A stretch of 64,000 nt of DNA, taken from Lunularia cruciata. Lineage: Eukaryota; Streptophyta; Marchantiopsida; Lunulariales; Lunulariaceae. Below the pieces are notes generated by a model that was not told the origin of the DNA, searched no databases, and was given only the letters and a program-made list of their open reading frames with translations. The stretch lies in NCBI GenBank assembly GCA_948567375.1, contig OX419763.1:1054001-1118000 (forward strand), given 5' to 3'. Shown here piece after piece: positions 21,114 through 34,500 of the stretch. Position 1 is the stretch's first letter; every line of letters starts with the position of its first letter. The translations under genes and the position numbers were made by a program.

Positions 21114-21905
21114 AAACAGAATTGAGATTTGAAGAGGCAGATATGAAGAGGTGCATTATCATTTCGGATCTGTAGGTTTGTAGAGTTATTAGGAAGAGGT
21201 ACATTAGGAAGATAACTATCAATTGCTTCACTATTTAAGAGTGGCATTCGTAGTCTTATGTTGTTCAATGCTCATAATTCTAAGAATAGATAAAGAAAAG
21301 TGTTGTGAAATAGTGCTCGTCGCTTGAGCTTGATTCCAAGTATCAATGTTGTGTCTATGTTTGTGAGTGTGTGGAGAAATTCAAAGTGCAAGTCAGTGTG
21401 CTTGTTGGATGTTGAATTCCATAGCCTTGATCTTCATTCTATGTGTTTGATCTTGAGTGAAGTGCAATTGAAGCAATGCCTTGATAGATCTAAGAGGAAT
21501 TGTACTATTGGTAGTATTTTGCATTTGTGAGTGCAATGCAAAGTTGATGTAAAACAATTTTGATCGAGGAAGTTATGCCTTCAGTGGAGGGGTAGAACAC
21601 AATTTTGAGGTGAAGTCGTTTTGCAGTGAAGTGCCATTTCCGGGAGAGCTTGAATCATCACAATCAAGATTGTTTGGAAAGAATTGAAGGTGTTGTGATT
21701 AAGAAGTGTAAATTTGTGAGGAGGTTGTGAATCAGTGCTTGTTACTCTCTTTTGGGTGTGGTTTCTACCAGAGAGATTAAAGACAACCAAGAAGAACTGA
21801 AACTGTTACTTTGCTTCATATTTGATCAATTCTGACTATTATCTCTATGGGAACAAACTTTACTTACTCGATTACCGCAAAAGTGATATTTGCCAAGTTG
21901 CCACA
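19590..21905 (+). repeat. 5' LTR of composite element, 5'-truncated
   Basis: It starts mid-ORF exactly at the tip of the reversed LTR (19589) and ends GCCAAGTTGCCACA before the PBS. It contains the TATTTAAG box at 21232-21239. The missing ~1.4 kb (LTR 5' part and ORF N-terminus) is not found next to it. Confidence 0.8.
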
Positions 21906-21912
21906 TGATTTC

Positions 21913-21930
21913 TGGCACCACTGCCAGGGA
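21913..21930 (+). other. Primer-binding site, tRNA-Asp-like
   Basis: TGGCACCACTGCCAGGGA starts 7 bases after the LTR end at 21905. Position and sequence parallel 7613-7630. See that entry for the tRNA-Asp comparison. Confidence 0.7.
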
Positions 21931-21993
21931 TACAAATCTTGGAAGTGGAAGAATACAAAGCCAAATTTGAAACTGAGTATCAAAGCAATATGA

Positions 21994-23870
21994 ATGTCTG
22001 CATCAAGAGAACTACGGGAAGAGAGAGCTTGAAGACAAGTGTTGCATCGTGAAGAAGACGAACATCTGAAGATCCAATCCACTTTTGAGGAAACTGAACA
22101 AGAAGCATTGGACTTTCAACTCCTTCACTTAGTGCAAGAAGCCCTACGAGAACTTGACCACAAGAAACACAAAGGCGGTTGGCAAGGCTACTTCGTATCC
22201 CCTTCACCCGTGAAGAAAAAGAAGGACTCAAGTGGCCAGACATATGCATTACGGCCCAAGACACAGACTTCCCCTAGAGCTGTTAAGGAACTTGCATCCT
22301 TAAAGAACTTTGTTTGAGAAAAGCACAGACACTAACGGAAGAAGAGTGTCAACCTCTTCCACGAACGATTCCTCGGTTGTCTCAATGGAATTTTGAAGAA
22401 CACATCAAAGGTGTTGAGCTTGATTCTTCCAATCGGGTTGAAGTCAACACCCTCAAAGAAGAAATTGTCAAAGAAGACCCTACCTTGAATTTGACGAATT
22501 GGAACCCTTGGGCTGACAACACGGCGTCAATTCAAGCCAGTTCCTTGGTTCCGTCAAGTTCAAATTTACCCAAGCCAATCCCATCAAATCAAACAATGAC
22601 TTTGCTGCCTATCACCCGACACGCCTATCAAAAATATAAGGGGACAGAACAAGACAAAGACCCCAATGAATTCATCAAAGAATTTGAAGTCATCTCCTTT
22701 GCTAACAAGGAGCATGACTTGGCGGATCGACTGCAAATTTTCCCAAGTCTGCTCCAAAGAAAGCCCGGAGCTGGTACACCCACATAACCTAGAAGGGGTT
22801 CATACCGGCAGATTGGGTGGATTTGAGAAACAATTTCCAGGAATGATTCCATGAGGTTGATTATGATACGAGTGTCTTAATGGCACTCAATGATTTAGAC
22901 TGAGGTTAGAAGGAGAAGTTGAGAGACTACTCTGAGCGGTTCATGGCACTCTTGAATCGAGTCCCGAAGCAATCGGGTGGGTTACTCCAATGCCCAAGCC
23001 ATTACCTGGTTCCTAGGAGGACTCTCACCAGAGATTCGGATCTTTGCAAGGGAGAGGAATGTAACTTCCCTTGACAAGGTACTCAAACATGTCACCTGCT
23101 AAGAGGCAGCTCACTCTCACTCTACCAACAATCAAAGAAACCGGGAGAAGAAAGGCAAGAAGCCCAGAAGGAGAGTTTATTGCAGTACATCCCTTTCTTT
23201 GGAGGAATCCTCCATGTCTGTAAGCTCTTCTTTGGAATCTGAAGAAGAATCAAAGCCAAGACGAGTATGAAGACATGGGGTAAGAAACTAGTGACTCCTC
23301 TAGCAAAGAGTGTACATAAGGCGGATACCAAGCTGGACGCCCTCATCAAGGAGTTTTTGGATTTCAAGATCCAGATGATTGGGGCTAAGGACAGAAGGAA
23401 GGCCCCAGCATTTGGCAGATCAAATGTATGGTGCACCGCATGTGGCAAGTCAGGCCATGCAAACACGGAATGCAATACTCGTAATGCATTCCCGGTGCAG
23501 CAGATTCATTGGGTTCCGGGATGGAACCAAGAAGAAGAAGAAGAAGAGGCTCTATATCGGACCCAAGAGGTATAGCCTCAAGCAAGCACATCATATCAAG
23601 GTCCGAGGTACAGACGAATGGAGTATAATTCCAATGCTCCTCCATGAAGACCACCGATGAGCAACCAAAATTGACCTCAGAGTTTAGGACCCGGAGCATG
23701 TTACAATTATGGCTCAATGGGACATTGGTCTCCAAACTGTCCGGAGCCAAGAAGTAAAATTGGGTATGTTCCCCTATGCGGAAATTGTAAAGGATCAAGC
23801 CATACAAGCAACCAATGGCCTCACCCACCAAACCCAAAGCTGCATGTAAAATATGTACAGACCCCCGCTA
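21994..23870 (+). pseudogene. gag: gag, composite element (first copy)
   Basis: Gag starts at the ATG at 21994. Conserved blocks are STFEETEQEALDFQLLHLVQ, DSSGQTYALRPKTQTSP, EEECQPLPRTIPR, TLNLTNWNPWADN and NEFIKEFEVISFANKEHD. CCHC knuckles follow: CTACGKSGHANTEC near 23430-23472, a second near 23697-23741 with one Cys changed to Tyr, and a decayed third near 23777-23830. It has frameshifts and stops (for example 22317 and 22786). Compared with element 1 it retains the region lost there around the first knuckle. Confidence 0.85.
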
Positions 23871-26014
23871 AGCGTGCAACGCTTCACGCAAAGGGGGATG
23901 CAAATGTAAATTGTATCACACTTGAGGAGAGACCTCAAGAAGGGAGTCTGGCCCCCGAAAGAGAATGGCTGGACCTTGAAATTTTGAAGGTTGAGACACG
24001 TGCAAGTAAGAAGAAGCGTGATCCCGAAGAGCTGAGTACGACCTCATCATCTTCTAGAAAGGCAAAGAGACTGCGCCCAAAGGCAATTATTTATGCCAAG
24101 GAGGAAAAGATCCTTGCTAAAGCCTTGCAGAAAGAACTTAAGGAAGCGATACTCAAAACTCGGGAAATGAGTTTGGAGGAGAAGACGAAGACAAAGCCTC
24201 CAGTTTTTCTGGTGTACATCCGATCCAAAGTAAAGGGTCTGATCCAAGCCAAGGTGGGCCAACTTGAGGAACCTTGGGTCAAGGCCACTAGCAATCTCAT
24301 TACCATTCTAAAACATCCCAAAGTCAAAATCGAACATGGAGAGACTTCAAACCCGAAGCCAAAGGCGAAGACGGTCAAATTGGGAGGAGTACCCCAATAT
24401 GATATTGTAGCGGATTTTGCAGCCACAAATGTCAACATCACATTCAAGCAATTGTGGGAAGACAACAAGTTGTACAAGAAGCAGCTGCATTCGGCCCGTA
24501 AGAAGGTAAGGCCAATGTCGAAGAAGGACCTGCCAGCTATCTATTGTTTTGAACAAGAAAATTTGGGATCTCCCGAGGTTGATGCGGAGATTGCAGGGTG
24601 AATGATCACACCAATTCCTATTGATTTTGGGTCGGATGTGAATGTCATGACCAAGGATATTGCAAATTAGCTGGGGTATCATATGTTTGAGCCAACACCC
24701 TGAGTCTTGAAATTTGCAAACCAAACCAGGAGATGGCCTTTGGGCATGCTGTCAAACATTATCACAATCATTGGAGGGGTGCCCTTCAAGTTGAATTACA
24801 TTGTGTTGCAACCGGTGACCAAGACTGGTTACCCTTTGTTGATCGGAAGACCCTGGTTGTACAATGCCTAAGTTGTGGTGGATTGGCATAAGAAGTTATG
24901 GTTCAAGGACATTTCATCCGAAGACCAGAAGCTGGTGACTATGAGTTGGACAAAGGTTCCCCATCTCGGGGAAACTAGTTTGTCAGAAGATGAGGACAAA
25001 TCCAAAGACTCATCGTCTTTGTCCTTAGACGAATCCGAAGACAAAGTCCAAGTCAATTACTTGGAATGCTATGAGGTGGATTTCAAAGACGAAGATCCAT
25101 ATGACCTTGCCTCGGGTGAACCTGACTTGGAGGAAGGGAGTTTGATGGTAGCTCACCTCGGGTTAAGCTGAGTAAGCCACGTTGAAGGAGTCATCAACCC
25201 CGATGACTATCAAGATGTTGTTTTGACTGAAGGGAAAAGTTTAAAAATTTCAAAGACAGTCACTTTGGAGGAGTTGGCAGGATACATTGCCTTGTTTATA
25301 GAATTCCAAGATGTATTTGCTTGGTCTATTGATCAAATGCCGGGTATTCCACGAGAATTTGGAGAACACCGAATTGATTTGGTTGAAGGTGCAATTCTAG
25401 TTTGGCAGAGACAATACCGCCTGAACCCGAAGTACTCCTTTTTGGTGAAAGATGAAATCAACAAGTACTTAGGGGCCGAAAGCATCTTCCCTATCTTAAG
25501 CAGTGAATAGGTTTCCTCTATTGTCATCATCCCAAAGAAGAAAACAAGGAAGATCCGAGTGTGCCAAGACTTCCATAAGTTGCATGCAGGCACAAGTAAG
25601 GATCATCATCCCTTGCCTTTTACCAATACAATTCTAGACCAAGTAGTTGGTCATCCTTGTTATAGTTTTCTCAATGGATTCTGAGGGTACAATCAAGTAT
25701 CCATCCGAGAAGAGGACAAGGATAAAACTACATTCACGACCAATTGGGGAACTTTTGCTTACAATCAAATGCCCTTTGGGTTGTGTAATGCTCCCGCTAC
25801 TTTCCAGTGGATGATGAATTCAATCTTCAAGGATTTCTGCACAAATTTGTGGAAGTATTCATTGATGATTTCTGTGTATTTGGGCAAAGAGATGTACATT
25901 TGGATTACCTTTGCCAAACTTTTGAAAGGTGTCATTTTTCCAGATTGTCATTACACTCGGAGAAATGCTTCTTCGCAATGAAGGAAGGAATTCTTCTTGG
26001 GCATTGGGTGTCAA
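23871..26014 (+). pseudogene. Linker, protease and partial RT (first copy, truncated)
   Basis: One frame runs from the Gag knuckles through the linker (to 24601), protease (its DSG replaced by Asp-Phe-Gly near 24624-24635), the acidic spacer and RT. The breaks are stop codons rather than frame changes, which suggests the intact family has a single Gag-Pol ORF. RT motifs reach [14 protein letters not shown] (25769) and FIDDF (~25860); a one-base shift lies just before FIDDF. The sequence stops inside RT at ~26014 after LLGHWVSS and jumps to gag. RNase H and integrase of this copy are absent. Confidence 0.82.
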
Positions 26015-27480
26015 GCCTCAAATCACAAACCCCACTTTGAACTTGACTAATTGGAACCCTTGGGCTGTCAACATGGCAGTGATACCAACCAGCTCCTCAA
26101 GCCTATCAAATTCAAACTTACCCCGGCCAAGCTTGCCAAGTTGAATGATGATTTTGTTACATGTCACCCAACATGCCTATCAGAAGTACATGTGATAGAG
26201 CAAGACAAAGACCCTGATGAATTCATCAAAGAATTCAAAGTCATCTCCTCTACTAACAAGGAACATGACTTTGTGGATTGTTTGAGAATTTTCTTGAGTC
26301 TGCTCAGAAAGAAAGCTCGGAGCTGGTATACTCATGTAACCCAAAAGGGGTTCATACCGGCGACTGGGTGGACTTGAGAAACAATTTCCCAGAATGCTTA
26401 CGAGAAGTTGATTATGACATGAGCGTCTTTGAGGCACTCAACAATCTAGACCAAGGCAAGAAGGAGAAGTTGAGAGACTACTCTGAGCAGTTAAGGCGCT
26501 CTTGACTGAGTCCTAAAGCAATCAGGTGTGGTGGGTTACTCCGATGCCCAAGCCATTACGTGGTTCCTAGGAGGACTTTCACCAGAGATTTGGATCTTTC
26601 CCAGGGAGAGGAATGTAACTTCCTTGGACAAGGTACTCAAACACATCACCCAATATGAGGCGGCTCACTCTTACTCTGCTTGCAATTGAAGAAACTAAGA
26701 GAAGAAAGGCAAGAAGCCCAGAAGAAGAGCTTCTCGTAGTACATCCTCTTCTTTGGAGAAATCCTCCACATCTTCAAGTTCTTCTTCAAAATCCAAAGAA
26801 GAATCAAAGCCAAGAAGAATACAAAGACATGGGGGTAAGAAACCATTGACATCCCCAGCAAAGAGTGTACATAAGGTTGATACCAAGTTGGATGCCCTTC
26901 TAAAGGAGTTTTTGGATTTTAAGATCCAGATGATTGGGGCAAAGGACCAAAGGAGACCTCCATCATTTGGCAGATCCAACATATGGTGCACTGTGTGTGG
27001 CAAGTCAGGCCATGAAAACATGGAATGCAACACTCGTAATGCATTCCCAGTGCAGCAGATTGATTGGGTTTTGAGATGGAACCAAGAAGAGGAAGAGGGG
27101 GCGGTGTACCAAACCCAAGAGGTACCACCTCAGGAAATCACATTGTACCAAGGTCCGAGGTTTGGACCAAGGGAGTATAATCCAAACACTCCCCTACAAA
27201 GACCACCAATGAGCAACCAAAACTGACCTCAGAATGTTGCACCCGGAGCATGTTACAATTGTGGCTCAATGGGACATTGGTCTCCAAACTGTCTGGAGCC
27301 AAGATGGCAAATTGGGTATGTTCCCCTATGTGGAAATTGTAAAGGATCGGGTCATATAGGCAACCAATGCCCCCATCCACCAAACCCAAAGCTGCTTGTA
27401 AAATATGTATAGACCCCGATTGAGCGTGATGCACTTCAGGAAAGGGTGACACCAATGTAATTGTATAACACTTGAGGAGG
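26015..27480 (+). pseudogene. gag: gag, composite element (second copy, N-truncated)
   Basis: This begins mid-Gag at the TLNLTNWNPWA segment, then DPDEFIKEFKVISSTNKEHD and LNNLDQGKKEKLRDYSEQ. It holds the best nucleocapsid region in the window: three CCHC knuckles at about 26985-27030 (CTVCGKSGHENMEC), 27248-27293 (CYNCGSMGHWSPNC) and 27323-27375 (CGNCKGSGHIGNQC). All Cys and His positions are kept, though frameshifts and stops separate them. Three knuckles exceed the one or two usual in plant gypsy Gag. Confidence 0.85.
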
Positions 27481-29745
27481 AGAGACCTCAAGAAGGGAGC
27501 CCGGCCTTTGAAGGAGAATGGCCGGACCTTGACATTTTGAAGGTTGAGACGCGTGCAAGTAAGAAGAAATGTGATCTTGAGGAACTGAGTATGACATCTT
27601 GTCCTCAGGGAAGGCAAAGAAACTTCACCCAAAGTCAATCCTTTCTGCTAAGGAGGAAAAGAACCTCGCAAAAGCCAAAGCTAAAGCCTTACAGAAAGAG
27701 CTCAAGGAAGCGGTACCCAAAACTCAGGAACTGAGTTTGAAGGAGGAGACAAAGATGAAGCCTCTGGTTTTTCCAGTACACATCAAATCCGAAGTAAAGA
27801 ATCTGATACAAGCCAAGGTGTGCTCACTCGATGAACCTCAAATTAAGACCACTAGTACTCCTATCACCATCGTGAAGCGTTCTGAAGTCAAATTTGAACA
27901 TGGAGAGACTTTGAACCCGAAGCCAAAGACAAAGACGGTAAAATTGGAGGGAGTACCTCAATACAATATTGTGGCAGATTTGGCATCCATAAGTGCAAAC
28001 TTCACATTCAAGCAATTGTGGGAAGATAATTAGCTATACAAGAAGCAACTAAATTCTGCCCTCAAGAAAGTGAGGGCGATGTCCAAAAAAGACCTGCCCA
28101 CCATTTATCACATTGAACAAGAGGATCTGGGATTCTTGAGGTTGATGCGGAGATTGCAGGGTGCATGATCACATCGATACCCATTGATTTGGGTTCTGGT
28201 GTGAATGTCATAGCTGAAGATACTACAAATCAGTTGGGGTATCATACGTTTGAGCCAACACCCCAAGTCTTGAAATTTGTAGACCAAACCAGGAGATGGC
28301 CATTGGGCATGCTGTCAAACATTACCACAATCATTGGAGGGGTGCCCTTTAAGTTGAATTACATTGTGTTGCCACCAGTGACCAAAATTGGTTACCCACT
28401 GTTGATCGGAAGACCCTAGTTGTACAGTGCCCAAGTTGTGGTGGATTGGCAATAGCAAAAGTTGCAGTTTAAGGACATTTTGTTTGAAGACCAGAAGCTG
28501 GTGATTGTGAGTTGGACGAAGGTTCCCCATCTTGGGGAAACAAGTTTGTTAGAAGATGAGGATGAATCTGAAGCCTTATTGTCTTTGTCCTCTGAAAACT
28601 CCAAAGATGAAATCCAAGTCAAGTACTTGGAATGTTATGAGGTGGACGTCAAAGATGAAGATCTATATGACCTCACCTTGGGTGAACATGACTTGGAGGA
28701 AGGGGGTTTGATGGCCGCTCAACTTGGATTGAGCCAAGTGAGTCATGTCAAAGGAGTCATCAACCCCGATGATTGTCAAGATGTTGTCTTGACCGAAGGA
28801 AAAAATTTGAAAATTTTGAAGATAGTCACTTCGGAGGAGTTGGTAGGATACACTACCATGTTTATAGAATTCAAGGATGTATTTGCCTAGTCTATTGATC
28901 AAATGCCGGGTATTCCACAAGAATTTGGAGAACACCGGATTAATCTGGTTGAAGGCGTAGTTCCGGTGTGGTAGAGACAATACTGCCTGAACCCGAAGTA
29001 CTTGCTTTTGGTGAAAGATGAAATCAACAAGTTCTTGGGAGCTAGAATAGTCTTTCATGTCTTAAGCAGTGAATGGGTTTCACCCATCTTCATTGTCCCA
29101 AAGAAGAAAATTGGGAAGATTTGAGTGTGCCAAGATTTCTGCAAATTAAATGCAGTCACAAGGAAGGATCATCATCCCTTGCCTTTTATAGATACAATTT
29201 TGGACCAAGTAGCCGGTCATCCTTGTTACAATTTTCTCAATGGATCTTCAAGGTACAATCAAGTATCCATCCGAGAAGAGGACAAGGATAAAACTACATT
29301 CACTACCAATTGGGGCACTTTTTCTTACATCAAATGCCCTTTGGGTTGTGTAATGCTCCCACTACTTTCCAGTGGATGATGAATTCAATTTTCAAGGTTT
29401 TCCTATGCAAATTTGTGGAAGTCTTTATTGATGATTTTTGTGTGTTTGGACGAAAAGATGTAAATTTGGATTACCTTCGGCAAACTTTTGAAAGGTTTTA
29501 TTTTGCAGGCTTGTCATTACACCCAAAGAAATGCTTCTTTGCAATGAAGGAAGGAATTCTTCTGGGGCATCGGGTATCAAGCTGAGGTATTGAAGATGAT
29601 GTTGAGAAGGTAAAAGTTATCTCAACGTTGGAATCCCTGAAAAATATCCGAGAGCTGAGAGCCTTCTTGGGACATGTCAAATACTACAGACTCTTTGTTT
29701 CAAACTATGTGGTGCTTGCTGCACCCCTGCAAAGCTTCTGAAGAA
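27481..29745 (+). pseudogene. Linker, protease and RT (second copy)
   Basis: The Lys/Glu linker (27599-28033) leads to protease. The Asp-Ser/Thr-Gly motif is altered here to Asp-Leu-Gly (IPIDLGSGVNVIAED, 28165 on), which would inactivate it. LLIGRP marks the domain end. The acidic spacer (28550-28700) and RT follow: [54 protein letters not shown] (29422 on) and [21 protein letters not shown]. Stops occur at 28030, 28420, 28888 and 29585, with a frame change near 29320. Confidence 0.85.
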
Positions 29746-31502
29746 GTCTGAAGACTACCTGTGGGAAGCATGTCAAGAAGAAGCTTTCCAAGTATTGATG
29801 AAGAAACTGGTTGAAGCACCAGTCATGATGGCCCCAAATTGGGACACCCCTTTTCATGTATATGTGGATACTTTGTCCATGGCAATTGGAGTAGTCTTGA
29901 GTCAGAAGGACGACAAGAAGAAGGATTACCCAATCTATTACGCCAGCCAACAACTTTTTCAGTTTCAAAGAAGAACTATTTGATGACTGAAAGAGAAGCC
30001 ACTACTTGTTGGGATACGAGTTTGTTTTCTATGTTGACCATTACACGTTGCAACATTTGGTCAAGAAGACAGATTTGTCCGGGCAAATTGCCAGAAGGAT
30101 CTTGTTATTACAAGAAATCACATATATTGTACAAGTAAGGAAAGGAGCTTCGCATTCTAATGTAGACTTCTTATCCAGGTTAGAAACTCAAGACCAAGAA
30201 TGGGAGATTGACGATCGGTTCCGTGATGAAGTGTTATATCATTTGATAGCAATGCAAAGTACAAGGTATGCAGCCAAATATCACAATTTGCATACTCTCC
30301 AGTGTCTTGAAGGGCTGGACTCGGATCAGAGGGCAGTCTTTCTCATGAAAATGGGGTTGTATCAGCTGAAACACAACATTTTATTCAAGATGGGCAAAGA
30401 CGAAGTACTTTGGTGATGCTTGGAGTCATACAAAGTCGGAGGCATAATTGAGTCTTTACACTTTGAAGCATCGGGAGGACACTATGCCTTGAAGAATACT
30501 ATAAAGAAGATTCTTTCCTTGGGGTACTGTGGCCTATGATGTACAAAGACACTCACGCCCATATCCAAAGCTGTGATGCTTGTTAGAGAATGGGAAAGCT
30601 GATTGCTACTTCCCAATGGCCTTTGAGACCAATTTTATGCTTGGCCCCATTTGAGAAATGGGGAATTGATTTTGTGGGACCAAATCAATTGGTAACCTGA
30701 GTCATGAGAGATTAGTACATTTTGGTTTGCATTGACTATGCTACCAAGATGGTCGAAGGTGAAGTAACTTGCAAAGAATTAGTAGAAATAGTGGCAGAAT
30801 TTTTGTTTAGAAATATCATCTCCCAATATGGATGTCCTCTGGAATTGGTCAATGACAGAGGGACACATTTCTTGAACTTGGTGATAGAGGCGTTAACCAA
30901 ATACTTTCAAATTAAACATCAGAAGACGACTCCTTATAACCCAAAAGAAAATGGTTTACTCTACAAAATTCTGAATAAGGTGACTATCAATTATGCCTAT
31001 GACTGGGATACAAAGGTACTAGCTACGTTGTGGGCATATTGAACAACAAAAAAGATCACAACCAAGCAAACTCCATACTTCTTGACATACGGCTTGTACC
31101 CCATACTACTAGTTGAATTTGAAGTACCGACATATCGGATTCTCTATGAAGAACGATTGTTGGAAGAGGAAAGTCAGGATCTTCGGACCCATCAACTGAT
31201 GTGGTTAGAAGGGAAAAGAGAGGATGCAATGCAAACCACAAAAGAAGTACAAGAAAAAAGGGAAGTCAGTTTTGATATATGACAATTGCCGAGTATTTTT
31301 TCTAGGCAAACTGCATTTAAGATGGATGGGTCCCTATTGCATTCTTCATCTTTATGACAACGGATCTATACAACTTGCAAACTTGGAAGGGCAACCATTT
31401 GCCACTCGAGTGAACGGGTGGACATTTCAGAAATATTGGATTATAGACTCGGAGGTCTCTAAGACACCCAAGGTCTATGTTTGCGGGGATGCTCACACTT
31501 GA
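29746..31502 (+). pseudogene. int: RNase H and integrase, composite element
   Basis: RNase H begins with LVEAPVMMAPNWDTPFHVYVDT (29795). A deletion and frameshift near 29975 precede YEFVFYVDHYTLQHLVKK and SNVDFLSRLETQDQEWEIDD. Integrase has the HHCC region near 30460-30590, FEKWGIDFVGP-like sequence near 30650, the catalytic Asp in IDYATKMVEGE (30722) and a second in NDRGTHFLN. YNPKENGL follows, and the Glu-bearing segment is shortened (GLLYK), so the third acidic residue appears lost. The C-terminal LRWMGPYCILHLYDN and VNGWTFQKYW end at 31502. Confidence 0.85.
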
Positions 31503-31512
31503 GGAGGAGGTA
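31501..31512 (+). other. Polypurine tract
   Basis: GAGGAGGAGG plus TA lies between the integrase end and the 3' LTR tip at 31513. It has the same position as the tract at 13415. Confidence 0.75.
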
Positions 31513-34500
31513 TGTGGTACCCACATTTTATGTTTTTTTACATTTTTTAAGAAGAAGTGTACAAAAGAAGTCGTATTGCACCTGTATGGTAGCAAAACAC
31601 AAAGAATGGTGTCTTTGGGGTGAAATCCAAAGTAAAGTGACTTCATGTTAGAAGACAAAGTACTCGAATTTGCCCTATCAGCATGCAACCCAAAGTAAGG
31701 AGACTTTGGCTCGTGGTGCGCAACCCGAGGTGAGGATAGTGTAACAACTTTCCTTTGAGGTTGGACATTCAAGAAGGTACCATGCACAAAAACAGCTGGC
31801 CTATAGTGGGAGGAAATTGACAATGACAGGGGCATCAAGGACGTGTGATTTCTTGGTAGAAACTCAAAGTGAAGACAGATGGAGGAAGCACGCCACTATA
31901 AAATTCAGGCTAGAGATGAAGCAATGACAAGTAATTTTCCATCACCCTTAAGGAGTCATCCTATGGGAGATCATGGGAAGGGAATTGTAGTAGAAGACGA
32001 GCTGGTGTGTCAAAAGGAGGTAAAGAGAGTTAGTCCAATAATCAGTCGGAAGAATAGCCACCAACCCAGAGTAGAGGAGAGTAAGATGAGAGGTGGGAAG
32101 AAGAACTCTGAATTTGTAATGAGAAATCATGCGATTTGGAGATTAGATGTAATCACCAGAATCAAAGTCTTGAGCAGGCTTCAAATTACATTCCTAGCAT
32201 GGAACTGGAACATAAGCTTTCCAAGTTTCATGACCAAGATCATCAAGAGTAGATGTCTTGATGGCCTCAAGGAAGAAGGGAAGAGAGGAAATCCAGCTTG
32301 ATGGACAAAGTTAGATTGGAGGTTAGTACTCAGAAGAGAGGCGGGTGATGAGCAAGGATCCATGTTCTTGGGGAAGGGAGCTACTTAGCTACTTAGCTAA
32401 AGAAACCCAAGAAGTGAGAGACATCTTCTCTTCAAAACGCACAAAGAATGGCTACAAAGTGGAGAGCTATAAAGACCCTATGAGGAGAGGCATTGCAAGT
32501 GCAATGATGGCTATCTTCAAGCCAGAGAGAACAACTTATGTGATGAGACATCAAGCGGTGTTCTTCCACAAGATGTTTGCAAGGGAGTTGATCAATTGGG
32601 CAAAGTGCTTTCATCAGCGTAGTGACGAGTACTACTCACAGACAAGGCAGAGTGTGCAGTTGAAAGTGAACACTCCAAAGTGGAAGAAGAGGAGTTGACA
32701 AGGAGAAGAAGAAGAAGTAGCGGCGACGAGACCTTGGAAGACAAGGAAGGTAAACCTGAGGAAAGACTTGGTGGTAATTGCATTGTGGGGCAAAGAATCA
32801 GAAGGGGAGGCTGAGTGCAGGTCAGAAGACTCGGACAAGGAAGAAGGAGCCTGAATTCACATTGAAAAGTGGGAAGACAAGCAGCAAGAGTGAAGATGGA
32901 GTGGAGATGCAATCGGTACCCGAGGAGGAAGAAGAAAAGATAGAAATGGAAATAGAATGTTCCCTGAAACAAGATGATGAAGTTCCAAGGGAGGAGAAGA
33001 GGGTGGCCATTCAAAGAGGAGTTTGTTCTACAAGAAAGGGAAAGTATGAAGCGAGACTGAGTAAGGTAAGAGAAGTAGAGAGTGGAAGTTCAAGGAGCAA
33101 GGAATCCATTCCAATTAGGCAATTGCGGCTGAGAAAGTGAGTGTCAAATGAAGTAGAGGCAAAGAAGGAGGAAAGTCTGCAAGCCGAGGTAAAGCATAAT
33201 GAAAGAAGAAGAGTATCTCTGGGAGGTGGTGTGCCTGTTGTTGACAAAGTTGGAGCAAAAGAAGAAGGAGATGCAATCAAAGTGTCCGAAGGTGAAGATT
33301 GTGTTGCAAGTGTTAGCAAGATTAGAAGAAGACAACTTGGAGTTGAAGAAGAGTATAATCTGAGGAGGAGAGGAAAGTTCTACGAGTAGATGTAGTAGAA
33401 CAGAATCAGGTACTTGAAAATTTAAAGAAGGAAGTGGGGAGTAGAGAGAGAATAATATAGCAAAATGTCATAGCAAGGCAAATAGCAGAGTATGAGATTT
33501 TGAAAAAGCAGTTTGTTGATTCATGATTAGAAATCATTCATGCTATGGCATGAGTAGCAGAGAAGAAGCAAGAGCTTGATAGAGTGATGGAGAGTGTTGA
33601 AGAGAAGATGCAGCTCTGGCAGAGAGAGTTGACGGTGAGATATATAGAAGAAGAGAGATTGTGGGAGTTACTTTGTAATCTAGAAGAGAAGATTGTTCAG
33701 AAGGAGAAGAAGAAGGAGACAATGAAAGCCGAGTTCGAGGCAGAACTAGCATTGTTTAGGAAGACTGGCTTGCAGATTGAGAATGGGAGAGAAGAATGAG
33801 ACTCGAGCCATTGAAGGAGATTGTGACAAAGATGAATGCGATACTGATTATAGAAGCCAGCGTGAGAATTGAAGAAACGAGATTGCACGAGTTGAAGTTG
33901 TTGGTGCAAGAGATGAGGAGGATAAATGCAAAGGATAAGGATTTGAATGCTTTGCTGATTAGTCCCAAAACTCATGTAGATAGGAAGATATTAGAAGTGG
34001 AAGATAATATCACAATCGGATTAGATTTGGTACAATTGGAGATAGATAAACTTCGGAAGGATGTAAGAGCAAAATCCACAATAGATGAAGTACAAATATC
34101 TTTGGAGTTACCATTGGAGGTATTAGAGAAGAGTAGGTCAGGAGATAGAGATTTAGAAGGATTACCTATGATGGGAATTGTAGATCAGGAAGGAGAAATG
34201 TTAGAATTAGTAGAGAAATTAGTAGTTGTGAAACCCGAGGACAGAGTAGAGGTCAAAGTTACTTCAAGATTAGAAGCCGAGGAAGAAGAAGACATCGGAT
34301 CAGAGTAGTAATAGTTTTGAGATATGAAGAGGCAGATATGAAGAGGTGGTTTGTCATTTCAAATTTGCAGGTAGGAAGAGTTGTTAGGAAGCAGTACATT
34401 AGGAAGATAACTATTGATTGCTTTAGTATTTAAGGGGATCATTCACAATAATGTGTTGCTAAGTATTCATTATTTTTGAGAATAGATAAAGCAAAGTGCT

